This document shows, one piece after another, positions 29,151-37,469 of a stretch of 64,000 nucleotides of DNA. This DNA comes from an uncultured Oleiphilaceae bacterium (lineage in GTDB: Bacteria; Pseudomonadota; Gammaproteobacteria; Pseudomonadales; Oleiphilaceae). The position numbers and the translations under genes are program-made. Every line of letters begins with the position of its first letter. Position 1 is the stretch's first letter. The DNA is taken from contig CAJXUY010000004.1 in assembly GCA_913060665.1 (NCBI GenBank), forward strand, positions 124,001 to 188,000, given 5' to 3'. The notes under the pieces were generated by a model. That model saw only the letters and a program-made list of their open reading frames with translations, made no database searches and was not told the DNA's origin.

Positions 29151-29192
29151 GTTGGGTGGCACCCCCAAAGAGAATAGTGAATGATCTAATGC

Positions 29193-29510
29193 CTACGACA
29201 AAAATAGATATAGGCCTGCCGTCACAGCATAAGCCACTATACACCAATTAAACCGCGCAATCTTTTTTACCAATGGGGTTTTATGATGAGTTCTTAGATA
29301 ACCTAATAGCCCCAAAGCAGTTATAACGAGTAATATTTCGGCAAAAAACACACCAATAACGGTTGATGCTTGAGTGCTCCCTCCCCACAACTGAAGGTAA
29401 GCGATCAATGTAATGGCGGTCCCGATAACCATAAAAAAAGCAGGCATAATTGAAGCAATAAACCACACCGTCTGTTTTTGTGGTTTATCCATTATATTGT
29501 GTTGAATCAT
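29193..29510 (-). CDS. Hypothetical small membrane protein
   Basis: 105 residues with three predicted transmembrane helices (VWFIASIMPAFFMVIGTAIT, VIGVFFAEILLVITALGLL, WCIVAYAVTAGLYLFL). No family recognised. An ATG at codon 7 (29492) is an alternative start. It may be co-transcribed with the DUF1415 gene. Confidence 0.6.
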   Translation of the reverse strand: MIQHNIMDKPQKQTVWFIASIMPAFFMVIGTAITLIAYLQLWGGSTQASTVIGVFFAEILLVITALGLLGYLRTHHKTPLVKKIARFNWCIVAYAVTAGLYLFLS

Positions 29511-29659
29511 CGATCGCGACTACCTTATAAAAATAACATAGTAACAATTCTACAGGTTTGGGTTGTAGCAACCCTTGATTCAGATTAGGAAAATAAGGGT
29601 GGCTAACACAGTACGTACGCATAGAGTAATAAAGCACCGTGACTGAATAACGAAAGGAC

Positions 29660-31876
29660 TTACGGACGGCATAACAAAAACAACTTACGAACAGCCGACC
29701 GCAAGAGGCTCTCTAGCTCTTTTTTTCCTTGTAAATTAAGTTCCTGAACTACAACCTCTACTTGACGTTTCTGTATCACTCTACGAACTAAAACATCGAC
29801 CTCCTGCTTCGTACATTGCCTATCAATCACATCATTTGCTGCTGACAGCATGACTAAACTAGCGACCACCCTGCTGCAACTCTCATAAACACGCAAGTGG
29901 TCAGTAAACGCGATCAAATCAGAAATATCTCGTTCATCCAAACGCCATGCAGCCGTATCAGCCGAACTCAACATTCGTAGCACGACTCCCACGCTAAGTT
30001 GTTTAAACTCGCCACTTAGGTCAAAGTAAAGCTGCCGATGAAAACGCAACACTGCATCATTGCAAAGCGTTGTTGCAGCGGTTGAAATAGGCTTCATCAC
30101 CACAACAGAGTGAGTGCCGCTAGCGGCCTCTTTTTGCAGACCTAACCGCAAAGGAAAAAAACCAATACACTGCCAAAAATAAACGAGTTCTGGCGTAGCG
30201 CCAAAACTAGAACCGATATAATCCACCCCATCATTCTTTCCCTGTTGAAATACTTCATCAATGAGAGTGGAACCTAAGCCTAGCTGATGTAACGTTGGGT
30301 GAACCGCAATCCGCATGATACGATCCCCCGTTAAATCGGTCGCTTCTTGAAACCCGGCAAAGCCTGATAGTACCTGTGGGATTATATGGCCCCGAGGCCG
30401 GCGCCTTCCCTGCCAGATTTCGTCGCCTAAGGTTCTTTTGAGACCACCTTCTCGTATCACCAATGCGACAGCAACCACATCTGAGCGATAAAAATGCGCG
30501 ACAACTCGCATCAACGGGCCATCAAGCAACATTCTTAGGTCATCAGGGCTTGTTCGATAATGAGCCAAAACCAACAATCCAAAAACCTGCTTAAGTAGCG
30601 CTTCATTTTGCGATAATTCAGCTTGAGAAATCCAGCGAGTCTGCAGTTTTTGAAGTTTAATTTGTGATGTAGCAACCGGCTCATTGGGCGATGCACGCAG
30701 TAACAACGAGTCAAAAACAAATGCCTCTAACGGGTCACCTTCAGCCCAGCGAATAGGTGATTTTAGATGCAGCAATCGCCACTGCGGGGTTTTCTGATCC
30801 AACACCTTGGTGAATCGCACAGCAAAGCCTCTACCCGTACCTTCGTAGCCATGGATAGTCGATGCAAATGCAATGCGCGAATAACGTGTTAGCAGCGCCT
30901 CAAGCATAGGTGTAGGAATGGCGGCAGCTTCGTCTACTAACACTAGGTCAGTATCGGGTGAGGTTAGTATTAATTCGTCTGGCGGTATAAACTTCACCTC
31001 AGCATCAGCCCCCAGCTGAGATGAAAAGCTCGCGCCATTACGCAAACCCCGGGGAAACTGCGCTTCCAGCATTGTAAACGCGCTTTCTACTGACTCAACA
31101 AAAGGAGCAGTTAACACTATTCGCGTCGATCCTCGTTTTATCAATTTAGCTGCAGCTAGCCCCAATGAAGCACTTTTCCCACGCCCTCGGTCTGAACTAA
31201 TTACCAAAGGACGTCGACGATGTCCTGTCACAACTTTGCAGATGGCTTCAACCGCTTGGTATTGATCCTGAGTTAAACACTCATCAATTGTTTCACCCTG
31301 ATAGTCGTCAATCAGCAGGCAGCCTATGTCGGCCGAAGCACCTGATAAAACTCGCTCCTCCCCCTCACTGATACGCAGCACGCCCTCAGATGAGCAAATT
31401 GAATGATTGATGCGAGAAATAAAGTGTCGCGTTAACTCAACCCTGCTAAATGGCAGCGAGGTGATACGATCATAGTCTGGATCATCATATCCACTCCAGC
31501 TTTCAGCATCTGGTGTTAATAAGATAAACAATCCCCCTGCCTTCAAGGTACCGCTAATGGCACCAAACCCATCGGGGTGAAAGCCTGCGTAGGCATCCAT
31601 AATAATTAACTGTCGCTCACTACCCAGATGCCGAATCGCTTTTTTTGCAGGGCTATATTCGATACCCCTCCCCGAGGTTGAGCAGCCTGGCTCATCAGTC
31701 AACCAAAGTGTCGACTGCCCCCCTAACCGTTCAACTGCGGCAAGCGCCAGCTGAGTAGCCCAAGCCCTACCACCCGACAAAACAAGCAGGTGTCTATGGT
31801 GAGACATTTCCGCCTGCCTTTGTAACGCTAGAATTTCAGCTAAGTGATACTCATTGTCCAAAAGGTGTTTACTCAA
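29660..31876 (-). CDS. tmcA: tRNA(Met) cytidine acetyltransferase TmcA
   Basis: 738 residues in the TmcA layout. An N-terminal DUF1726-type domain is followed by an RNA helicase module with Walker A SSDRGRGK (228-235) and VLVDEAAAIPTPMLEALL. A GNAT acetyltransferase comes next (RIAVHPTLHQLGLGSTLIDE, GSSFGATPELVYFWQ), and then a C-terminal RNA-binding part. It makes N4-acetylcytidine at the wobble position of elongator tRNA-Met using acetyl-CoA and ATP. Confidence 0.95.
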   Translation of the reverse strand: MSKHLLDNEYHLAEILALQRQAEMSHHRHLLVLSGGRAWATQLALAAVERLGGQSTLWLTDEPGCSTSGRGIEYSPAKKAIRHLGSERQLIIMDAYAGFHPDGFGAISGTLKAGGLFILLTPDAESWSGYDDPDYDRITSLPFSRVELTRHFISRINHSICSSEGVLRISEGEERVLSGASADIGCLLIDDYQGETIDECLTQDQYQAVEAICKVVTGHRRRPLVISSDRGRGKSASLGLAAAKLIKRGSTRIVLTAPFVESVESAFTMLEAQFPRGLRNGASFSSQLGADAEVKFIPPDELILTSPDTDLVLVDEAAAIPTPMLEALLTRYSRIAFASTIHGYEGTGRGFAVRFTKVLDQKTPQWRLLHLKSPIRWAEGDPLEAFVFDSLLLRASPNEPVATSQIKLQKLQTRWISQAELSQNEALLKQVFGLLVLAHYRTSPDDLRMLLDGPLMRVVAHFYRSDVVAVALVIREGGLKRTLGDEIWQGRRRPRGHIIPQVLSGFAGFQEATDLTGDRIMRIAVHPTLHQLGLGSTLIDEVFQQGKNDGVDYIGSSFGATPELVYFWQCIGFFPLRLGLQKEAASGTHSVVVMKPISTAATTLCNDAVLRFHRQLYFDLSGEFKQLSVGVVLRMLSSADTAAWRLDERDISDLIAFTDHLRVYESCSRVVASLVMLSAANDVIDRQCTKQEVDVLVRRVIQKRQVEVVVQELNLQGKKELESLLRSAVRKLFLLCRP

Positions 31877-31927
31877 TGTAATTAAGTTAAATGTACCGAT
31901 TTCACATCAGATTACGCGAGCAGCTAA

Positions 31928-32785
31928 CTAAGCCATACCGTGCTGCTTTAGCACCTCAATAAACGTATCAGGCTCAGGGCGAACTCGGTAGTTATCGGTT
32001 AAGTCTGCAAATATTATAGTGCCATTTTTATCGGTAATTAGCACGGTCGGCATCACCGTATCACTATCATAACCCAATACTTCCATTCCCTTAGGAGTGC
32101 CATTTTCAACATCTATTCCTAGCACCTTTGCAGCCTGATTCTGTTTATCAACCAAAAATTTAAACGGTACATTAAATTTTTCCGCAAGCCCGCGTGTGTT
32201 TTCGTGAGGCTGTGGACTAACCAACGCAACCGTGGCACCCAGCTCAGCAAGCGCCTGATATTGACCTGCGACCTCTTTAATCTGAGCCATACATAGCGGA
32301 CACCAGTTTCCTCGGTAAAAAATCAATAATGCCGGCTGCCCTAATAGTGCATCTGAATAGACTACTTTTCCTGACTCGTCTTCCAATTGAAAGTGTGGCA
32401 ATTTTTCTCCTGGTTTCAGAAATTTAGCTTCATCACGCTGAAACTGAGAGTACCAAAACACATAAACTAACAGGCCCGAAGCGCCCAGCCCCAGTGCGTA
32501 GGCGAGCTGTAAAGCCTGAGAAGAATCACCCCAACCAAGCAAGAGTGCAACAACACAACCCAACCCCGTCAAAACCTGAAAACCCAATAAGTTTGGGCTA
32601 GTCCGTACGACATCAAAGAGAAATAACCTGACAAAGAAAAACATCATAGGCCAAACCGCTAATGCCACACCAAACCAACCGCTACTTAACCCATGCTGCC
32701 AAATACCAACAGTAGAATGAATAGAAGCGACTACCAACAACGTTACATATGCAGAGATAAAAACAGACTTAAGTAAATTATTCAT
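31928..32785 (-). CDS. Membrane-anchored redoxin (AhpC/TSA-like)
   Basis: 285 residues from the ATG at 32785; a GTG at 32809 gives eight more. Four hydrophobic segments fill residues 1-115. An AhpC/TSA-type thioredoxin fold follows, with the active site NWCPLCMAQI (Cys162 and Cys165) and a C-terminal half with VALVSPQPHE and GTPKGMEVLG. Likely a thiol peroxidase or reductase facing the cytoplasm or periplasm. It directly follows the tetR gene and is probably controlled by it. Confidence 0.8.
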   Translation of the reverse strand: MNNLLKSVFISAYVTLLVVASIHSTVGIWQHGLSSGWFGVALAVWPMMFFFVRLFLFDVVRTSPNLLGFQVLTGLGCVVALLLGWGDSSQALQLAYALGLGASGLLVYVFWYSQFQRDEAKFLKPGEKLPHFQLEDESGKVVYSDALLGQPALLIFYRGNWCPLCMAQIKEVAGQYQALAELGATVALVSPQPHENTRGLAEKFNVPFKFLVDKQNQAAKVLGIDVENGTPKGMEVLGYDSDTVMPTVLITDKNGTIIFADLTDNYRVRPEPDTFIEVLKQHGMA

Positions 32786-32812
32786 TTTTTCAACACTCAA
32801 AGTTTTCACACA

Positions 32813-33388
32813 TTAATTTATAACGGATAACGATAGATTTATTACCCGACGCATCTCAGCCTCCTCAGCCCCCTCTCTAGCCGAGACTCGCAATCCCTTG
32901 GTTAGCGTCATAAAGAATGCCGCCAACGCTGAAGAATCTGCATTTTTACTAATTTTTCCATTCGCCTGGGCCCAGTCGAAACAGTGTTTAAATGATTCTT
33001 CCACTTCTGATAGTTTTTCAGCAGCAAAACCGGCCAACCCCTCATCTAAGCCTGACTGTTCAAGCACTGTATTCACCAAGAGGCAGCCCCTTCTCCTCTG
33101 CTCATCCTTCAATGAAAAAAACACCAAATTGTAAAACTGCACAACCGCAAGCTTTGGCTCCTCTATTTGTAGCAAAGGGGTACACGCAACACGGCTTAAT
33201 TCTGAAAATTGCGCCAACGATTGCAAAAACAATGACCGCTTATCTCCAAAAACCGAATACATACTGCTCCGACTTACCCCCATACAATCCAATATTTGCT
33301 GAACCGATGTCCCTTCGTAACCTTGTAGCCAAAAAAGCTGTGTAACATCTGCCAGCGCTTTTTTTTTGTTAAATGTTAACGGCCTCAT
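32813..33388 (-). CDS. TetR/AcrR family repressor
   Basis: 191 residues. HTH: ADVTQLFWLQGYEGTSVQQI followed by LDCMGVSRSSMYSVFGDKRS. The rest is a helical ligand domain with one cysteine cluster (GCLLVNT). It is the first gene of a two-gene unit with the membrane redoxin. The upstream gap holds two GAAnGATCATTC palindromes, which are likely autoregulatory operators. A redox or electrophile ligand would fit the partner gene; inference. Confidence 0.9.
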   Translation of the reverse strand: MRPLTFNKKKALADVTQLFWLQGYEGTSVQQILDCMGVSRSSMYSVFGDKRSLFLQSLAQFSELSRVACTPLLQIEEPKLAVVQFYNLVFFSLKDEQRRRGCLLVNTVLEQSGLDEGLAGFAAEKLSEVEESFKHCFDWAQANGKISKNADSSALAAFFMTLTKGLRVSAREGAEEAEMRRVINLSLSVIN

Positions 33389-33439
33389 AACCCCTCGCGA
33401 GTTTTGCTAAACGTTCATTCGAACCCTAACCCAGAACCA

Positions 33440-33486
33440 GAATGATCATTCCAATACAACATTAAACCATATAAGAACGATCATTC
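33440..33486. promoter_or_regulatory. Two palindromic operators for the TetR repressor
   Basis: GAATGATCATTC at 33440-33451 is a perfect 12-base palindrome; GAACGATCATTC at 33475-33486 differs at one base. Centres are 35 bp apart. A weaker half (GTTCATTCGAAC, 33412-33423) lies closer to the repressor gene. They sit 52-98 bases upstream of the tetR start. Confidence 0.65.
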
Positions 33487-33529
33487 CAAAACTAATTTAA
33501 ATACATGAATTGACTCAATGAAGTGAATC

Positions 33530-33751
33530 ATGACTCATCATATGCCTAGGAGTGAGCGATTGGCTTACCAAGAGGCAACAAAAACAATGACTAAAAAAGC
33601 CGAAGTCAAAGGCAAAATTTTGCTTTCTGTTAGAAAGCTTATTTTACAAGGAGTATTTCGGGTCGCAATGGTCACCACGCTATCAGCGACCTCCTTTGTG
33701 CATCTCGCCTCACTTCCAATGGCGGGCACAACATTGGCACAATGCCGGTAA
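33530..33751 (+). CDS. Possible small hypothetical protein
   Basis: 73 codons divergent from the tetR gene. A lysine-rich N-terminus is followed by a hydrophobic stretch (RVAMVTTLSATSFVHLASLP). It ends abruptly at AQCR. The next frame over continues as GTMPVSGDCTTIIERARLKL before a stop, so a frameshift is possible. No family recognised and no clear ribosome site. The surrounding 33389-33918 otherwise holds only the TetR operators and the promoter of the DsbA-like gene. Confidence 0.25.
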   Translation: MTHHMPRSERLAYQEATKTMTKKAEVKGKILLSVRKLILQGVFRVAMVTTLSATSFVHLASLPMAGTTLAQCR

Positions 33752-33918
33752 GTGGCGATTGCACAACCATTATTGAACGAGCAAGACTTAAGCTGACAAT
33801 ATAGGTGCGTAAGTTAACGTTTATTTAACTTGAAAGCTTATTGCTGATCATTAGGATGCTCTATAGTTGGCAACAACTCACACACACGTCAGCACTCTAG
33901 GGAACGAAAAGGCTAACC

Positions 33919-34959
33919 ATGAACGAGAACCAACGACAACAAAATCGCAGCAAATTCACGTTTGCATTTGCGTCATTTGCGTTTGGCATGCTGATTTCAG
34001 CAACCATAATGAACGCATCCAAAACACCTTCAGAAGAGCAAGCAGACGCACTTATATACTATAAAGGCTCAGACTTTACACTTAGCGACCTCCCTTCTAG
34101 CGTGGCTATGCCGTACTATGAGATGGAACATGAGCACTTTGAGAAACAACGAGCCTTTATGGAAGAGGCTGCGCTTCAACTACTAGCAGCGGAAAAGGCA
34201 AAAAAAGCAAACATCACTGAAGCACTTGCCAGAGAACAATTACTTTCGATCACACCACCATCAGAAGAAGAAATTAATACCTTCTTTGACGCCAATAAAG
34301 ACAGAATTAATAAGCCCCTTTATGAAATCAAAGGCGATATTACCCAATATCTAACGCAACAAAAAGTTAGGGAAAAGCGTTTCGCCGTACTAGGTGAGCT
34401 AGAAAGCAAGGGTGATTTTGCTCTGCTTATTAGGCCGCCTACGTCGCCAGCGGTGTCTATCGCTACTGAAGGCTACCCAACCACCGGCAACCCAAATGCA
34501 AAAATCCAAATCGTTGAATTCGCCGACTACCAATGCCCTCACTGCAAAGAGGCCAGCCACACGATGTACAAACTATTAGAACAATACGGTGATCAAATTC
34601 AGCTGACCTATATGGACTTTCCAATAAACCGCTCTGGTATCTCAAGAAAAGTTGCTGAAGGTGCGGTTTGTGCCGACCAACAAGGTAAGTTTTGGGAGTT
34701 CCACAATTTGGCATTCGATAACCAAACTCAATTAAGCAACGACTCCCCGGCAACATTCGCTAATGACTTACAGCTTGATACGGCGCAATTTGAATCGTGC
34801 TTAACCGCAACAGAAACGATTAAGAAGGTTAAAGACTCTGAACTTCAGGCGATAGGCTTAGGCATTCGCGGTACGCCTGCCATTTTTGTTAATGGTAGAA
34901 AGCTTGAAGGTCATGAAGTTGAACAAGCGCTCACTAAAGCAGTAGAAGCGTTACTTTAG
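33919..34959 (+). CDS. DsbA-like thiol-disulfide oxidoreductase with SurA-like N-terminal region
   Basis: 346 residues. An N-terminal membrane anchor or signal (FAFASFAFGMLISATIMNA) is followed by about 130 helical, charged residues ending in a stretch that resembles the SurA N-terminal chaperone region (TPPSEEEINTFFDANKDRIN). Then comes a DsbA-type thioredoxin domain with active site CPHC at residues 206-209 and the cis-proline loop RGTPAIFVNG. Exported dithiol oxidase or reductase; the partner is unknown. Single gene with a terminator just behind. Confidence 0.85.
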   Translation: MNENQRQQNRSKFTFAFASFAFGMLISATIMNASKTPSEEQADALIYYKGSDFTLSDLPSSVAMPYYEMEHEHFEKQRAFMEEAALQLLAAEKAKKANITEALAREQLLSITPPSEEEINTFFDANKDRINKPLYEIKGDITQYLTQQKVREKRFAVLGELESKGDFALLIRPPTSPAVSIATEGYPTTGNPNAKIQIVEFADYQCPHCKEASHTMYKLLEQYGDQIQLTYMDFPINRSGISRKVAEGAVCADQQGKFWEFHNLAFDNQTQLSNDSPATFANDLQLDTAQFESCLTATETIKKVKDSELQAIGLGIRGTPAIFVNGRKLEGHEVEQALTKAVEALL

Positions 34960-34983
34960 CCTGCCCACCACTGAGAAACAAAA

Positions 34984-35005
34984 AAGCCAGCAATATAGCT
35001 GGCTT
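34984..35005. terminator. Bidirectional terminator
   Basis: AAGCCAGC-AATATA-GCTGGCTT: perfect eight-base stem, six-base loop, with an A tract on its left (a U tract for the minus strand). It lies between the convergent DsbA-like and CsgG-like genes. Confidence 0.85.
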
Positions 35006-35039
35006 AACTGTTTTACCCATTTAAACAACAATTAACTTG

Positions 35040-36308
35040 CTACCATTTGATAGGCGCTTCACTTGAGCCTGCGGTAGGTCTGACGTCTTTAGTGGAATTC
35101 ATGTTGTCAAACCCAGCCTCTTGCGCTATCAGACGAACAACGGAACCCTTTTTAACCGCACCTATACTCCCGTCGGATAATGCCGCCACCGAGTACTTCG
35201 GCAAAACAGTCACGATGGATAGTTCTCCGGCCTTCTTTCCATCTACGGCAATAGGCATGCCTGTATCCGGGTCTTGCACACTTCGCCCTTTTTCAAATAA
35301 AGCATAAACATCTCCTTCCATTACTCTTGACTGTCCCTGATTAAGATATATTTCATCCTTGCTAACAACATCTATCACTTTTATAGGGTAAAGAACATCC
35401 ATAACACCCGACACAACGAGGCCCGCTATTTTATTCAGCACTACCGAGGGACTCTCTTCTTCTGAACGCGTCACGCCTTCTACAAGGTTATCCGCCCATA
35501 AGATCTTCTGAGTTGCGACTTCAACTACCTGATATGAAAGATCAAACCGATCAACACTCTTAACCTTTGTCATACCATAAAATGTTTGTCGCTCAACCTT
35601 CGTCGATAAACCATGAATATTACCGACTATCATAAAATCGGCGCCTACAAGATTCCCCAATCGACTGGCTTCGCTTGCAGAGACATTATCAGAAGAAAGC
35701 AACGCCTTTTCAGACACATAGTCAGTGCCATAGCTTCGGTTGAGGACTACAAATTGCTGCGTTTGGGTTAGCGAGGTTTGTATTCTATCTCTCATACGAC
35801 TAGACATCTGATACGCACTACTAGCCTTCCCCTGTTCATCAATCGCAAATGTGGCATGAGAAAATCTAAATGGCATTACGGCAATGCTTGAACGTGCATG
35901 GTCTTTAATCGCAGATTGATGCACCGGAATTTTAGCCACAATAGTGACTTCCCAGACATCATTATTGTCACTAGGTTTTTTAACATTGCTAACTCGGTAA
36001 GACTGCAGCCACCCCTTAGATTTCGTGAATACCTGCTCTTCAATACCTACGGAGGCAGTCTTTTTTTCTGTTGAATCTTTTACCAAATGTTCAAAATCCA
36101 ATTTGAGCTGTTTTTCGCTGCCGACCTCAACCCCTCTTACCTGCCTTACAGCATCCATCAAAGCAGAGGTCAGCGCCTGCGGGTAGTCTTCGCCAAAGCC
36201 TGTTGAGCGACTCTCTACCAGCTCTGTTTTTGCCCACACGCAAAGTGGCAGGAGACAAACCAATATTATCAATCGTTGTAGATGCTTTTTCATCCTTAAA
36301 GCTCGCAT
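35040..36308 (-). CDS. FlgT/CsgG-like exported protein of the LpoB cluster
   Basis: 422 residues with a signal peptide ending CVWA. An N-terminal region typical of FlgT-like proteins (GFGEDYPQALTSALMDAVRQ) is followed by a CsgG/LpoB-like central domain (SIAVMPFRFSH, QFVVLNRSYGTDYVSEKALL, LVGADFMIVGNIHG) and a C-terminal FlgT-like barrel (GDVYALFEKGRS). No lipobox. It is the fourth gene of the cluster and lies beyond a terminator after lpoB. A role in outer-membrane or flagellar-ring assembly or in Lpo-type regulation is possible. An ATG five codons in (36293) is an alternative start. Confidence 0.7.
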   Translation of the reverse strand: MRALRMKKHLQRLIILVCLLPLCVWAKTELVESRSTGFGEDYPQALTSALMDAVRQVRGVEVGSEKQLKLDFEHLVKDSTEKKTASVGIEEQVFTKSKGWLQSYRVSNVKKPSDNNDVWEVTIVAKIPVHQSAIKDHARSSIAVMPFRFSHATFAIDEQGKASSAYQMSSRMRDRIQTSLTQTQQFVVLNRSYGTDYVSEKALLSSDNVSASEASRLGNLVGADFMIVGNIHGLSTKVERQTFYGMTKVKSVDRFDLSYQVVEVATQKILWADNLVEGVTRSEEESPSVVLNKIAGLVVSGVMDVLYPIKVIDVVSKDEIYLNQGQSRVMEGDVYALFEKGRSVQDPDTGMPIAVDGKKAGELSIVTVLPKYSVAALSDGSIGAVKKGSVVRLIAQEAGFDNMNSTKDVRPTAGSSEAPIKW

Positions 36309-36330
36309 TAAAATAGTTGTTCATTCAATA

Positions 36331-36374
36331 AAAAAAGGCCGCAACTGCTTTGAAATAAAACAATTGACGGCCTC
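36331..36374 (-). terminator. Terminator after lpoB
   Basis: On the minus strand AGGCCGTCAATTG and CAGTTGCGGCCT pair around an 18-base loop, with one mismatch in the middle of the stem, followed by seven T. It separates lpoB from the CsgG-like gene downstream, which may use read-through or its own promoter. Confidence 0.85.
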
Positions 36375-36403
36375 TCAATTTTTATTTGTGAGCAATAAAA
36401 GTC

Positions 36404-37012
36404 TTATAGCGACATAAATGACTTTTCGCCAGTTTTACGAATTTCTTTTTCGCCAGCCCACTCCATGATGCCACTCTCAAGATTCACTAACTTAAGTGTG
36501 AACTTGTAGTAAACATCTTGTGCATCACTGTTACGCTTCACGATACTAGACATATTACCGTACAACATAAACTCAGCACCTGTTTGCTTGCCGAATGCAG
36601 CCGCTTTTGAAGGGTCAACCATTCCACTATCCATCTGGAACTGCATTTGCTCCTGAATCGCTTTCACGGCGGTCATATCTACAAAGCGGAACTTACCAGA
36701 CTGAAGCAGTTTAGTTTGAATTGTGTCAGTAATAGACTCAGTGTCGATATGCTCAGTTGTTTTATTTTTGATTTTATCAACAAATACCACCGGGCGACGT
36801 GAAGAAGTCATCTGAACAATCGGCGGGAAGGTGATTAGATCATCCACTAACTTTGCTGCAATAGACTGCAAATCAGTAGACCCAAAACCTAAAGTGGTGG
36901 TTTCTACCGCGGTAGCATCACCATATTGGATTTTTTGGCTGCTACAAGACGCCAAGATAAGGCCCGCCAAAACAACCACAAAGAACTGCATAAATTTCAT
37001 TGTTTTCTCCAT
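36404..37012 (-). CDS. lpoB: Penicillin-binding protein activator LpoB
   Basis: 202 residues. A lipobox (LILASCSS) gives an outer-membrane lipoprotein. The LpoB fold is visible: RPVVFVDKIKNKTTEHIDTE, LLQSGKFRFVDMTAV, and GAEFMLYGNMSSIVKR followed by YKFTLKLVNLESG and EWAGEKEIRK. LpoB spans the periplasm to activate PBP1B. Upstream in the same unit lies a YcfL-like gene, as in E. coli, with a 15-base gap. The ATG two codons in (MKFMQFF) could also be the start. Confidence 0.92.
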   Translation of the reverse strand: MEKTMKFMQFFVVVLAGLILASCSSQKIQYGDATAVETTTLGFGSTDLQSIAAKLVDDLITFPPIVQMTSSRRPVVFVDKIKNKTTEHIDTESITDTIQTKLLQSGKFRFVDMTAVKAIQEQMQFQMDSGMVDPSKAAAFGKQTGAEFMLYGNMSSIVKRNSDAQDVYYKFTLKLVNLESGIMEWAGEKEIRKTGEKSFMSL

Positions 37013-37027
37013 ATTTTAGTTAAGTGC

Positions 37028-37429
37028 TCAATCCTGAACCAGGACTTTAAAAGAGTTTACAGTAGGATTCGGCGCCACCCCCTGAACCGCCTTACTTTCA
37101 TGAGGCGTAATACTGATCGGCTGCCAAGGGCGTCCATCAATAGCGACCTCAAATCCATTTTTATCTAGCCATTTAAATTTGTATTGAAAATTAAGCTGAC
37201 TCCCAGAGTCATTTTTGATTGAAACCTGGGCTTTCAACAAATCCCCCACATATCCTGACTTAGTGTCTGCAATAGATAAGTTATCGGAAAGTAAACCACT
37301 ATTTGATTCGATAATCTGAGTCGTTCCATCATCATTTACCGTAACCGTTGCGGTTTCGTTAACTGCGCAGCCCACCATTGCGGTGGAAAACCCCGCCAAT
37401 ATCACTGCATTTACTATAACTCTTCGCAT
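37028..37429 (-). CDS. ycfL: YcfL-like lipoprotein (DUF1425)
   Basis: 133 residues with lipobox MVGC at about residue 20. The mature part shows the DUF1425 pattern: KAQVSIKNDSGSQLNFQYKF followed by KWLDKNGFEV and WQPISITPHESKAVQGVAP. Function unknown, but ycfL neighbours lpoB in enterobacteria too. Middle gene of the cluster. Confidence 0.88.
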   Translation of the reverse strand: MRRVIVNAVILAGFSTAMVGCAVNETATVTVNDDGTTQIIESNSGLLSDNLSIADTKSGYVGDLLKAQVSIKNDSGSQLNFQYKFKWLDKNGFEVAIDGRPWQPISITPHESKAVQGVAPNPTVNSFKVLVQD

Positions 37430-37469
37430 ATCCCTGTTCCTTTATGAGTCCATTTGGCCTAGTGAATGG

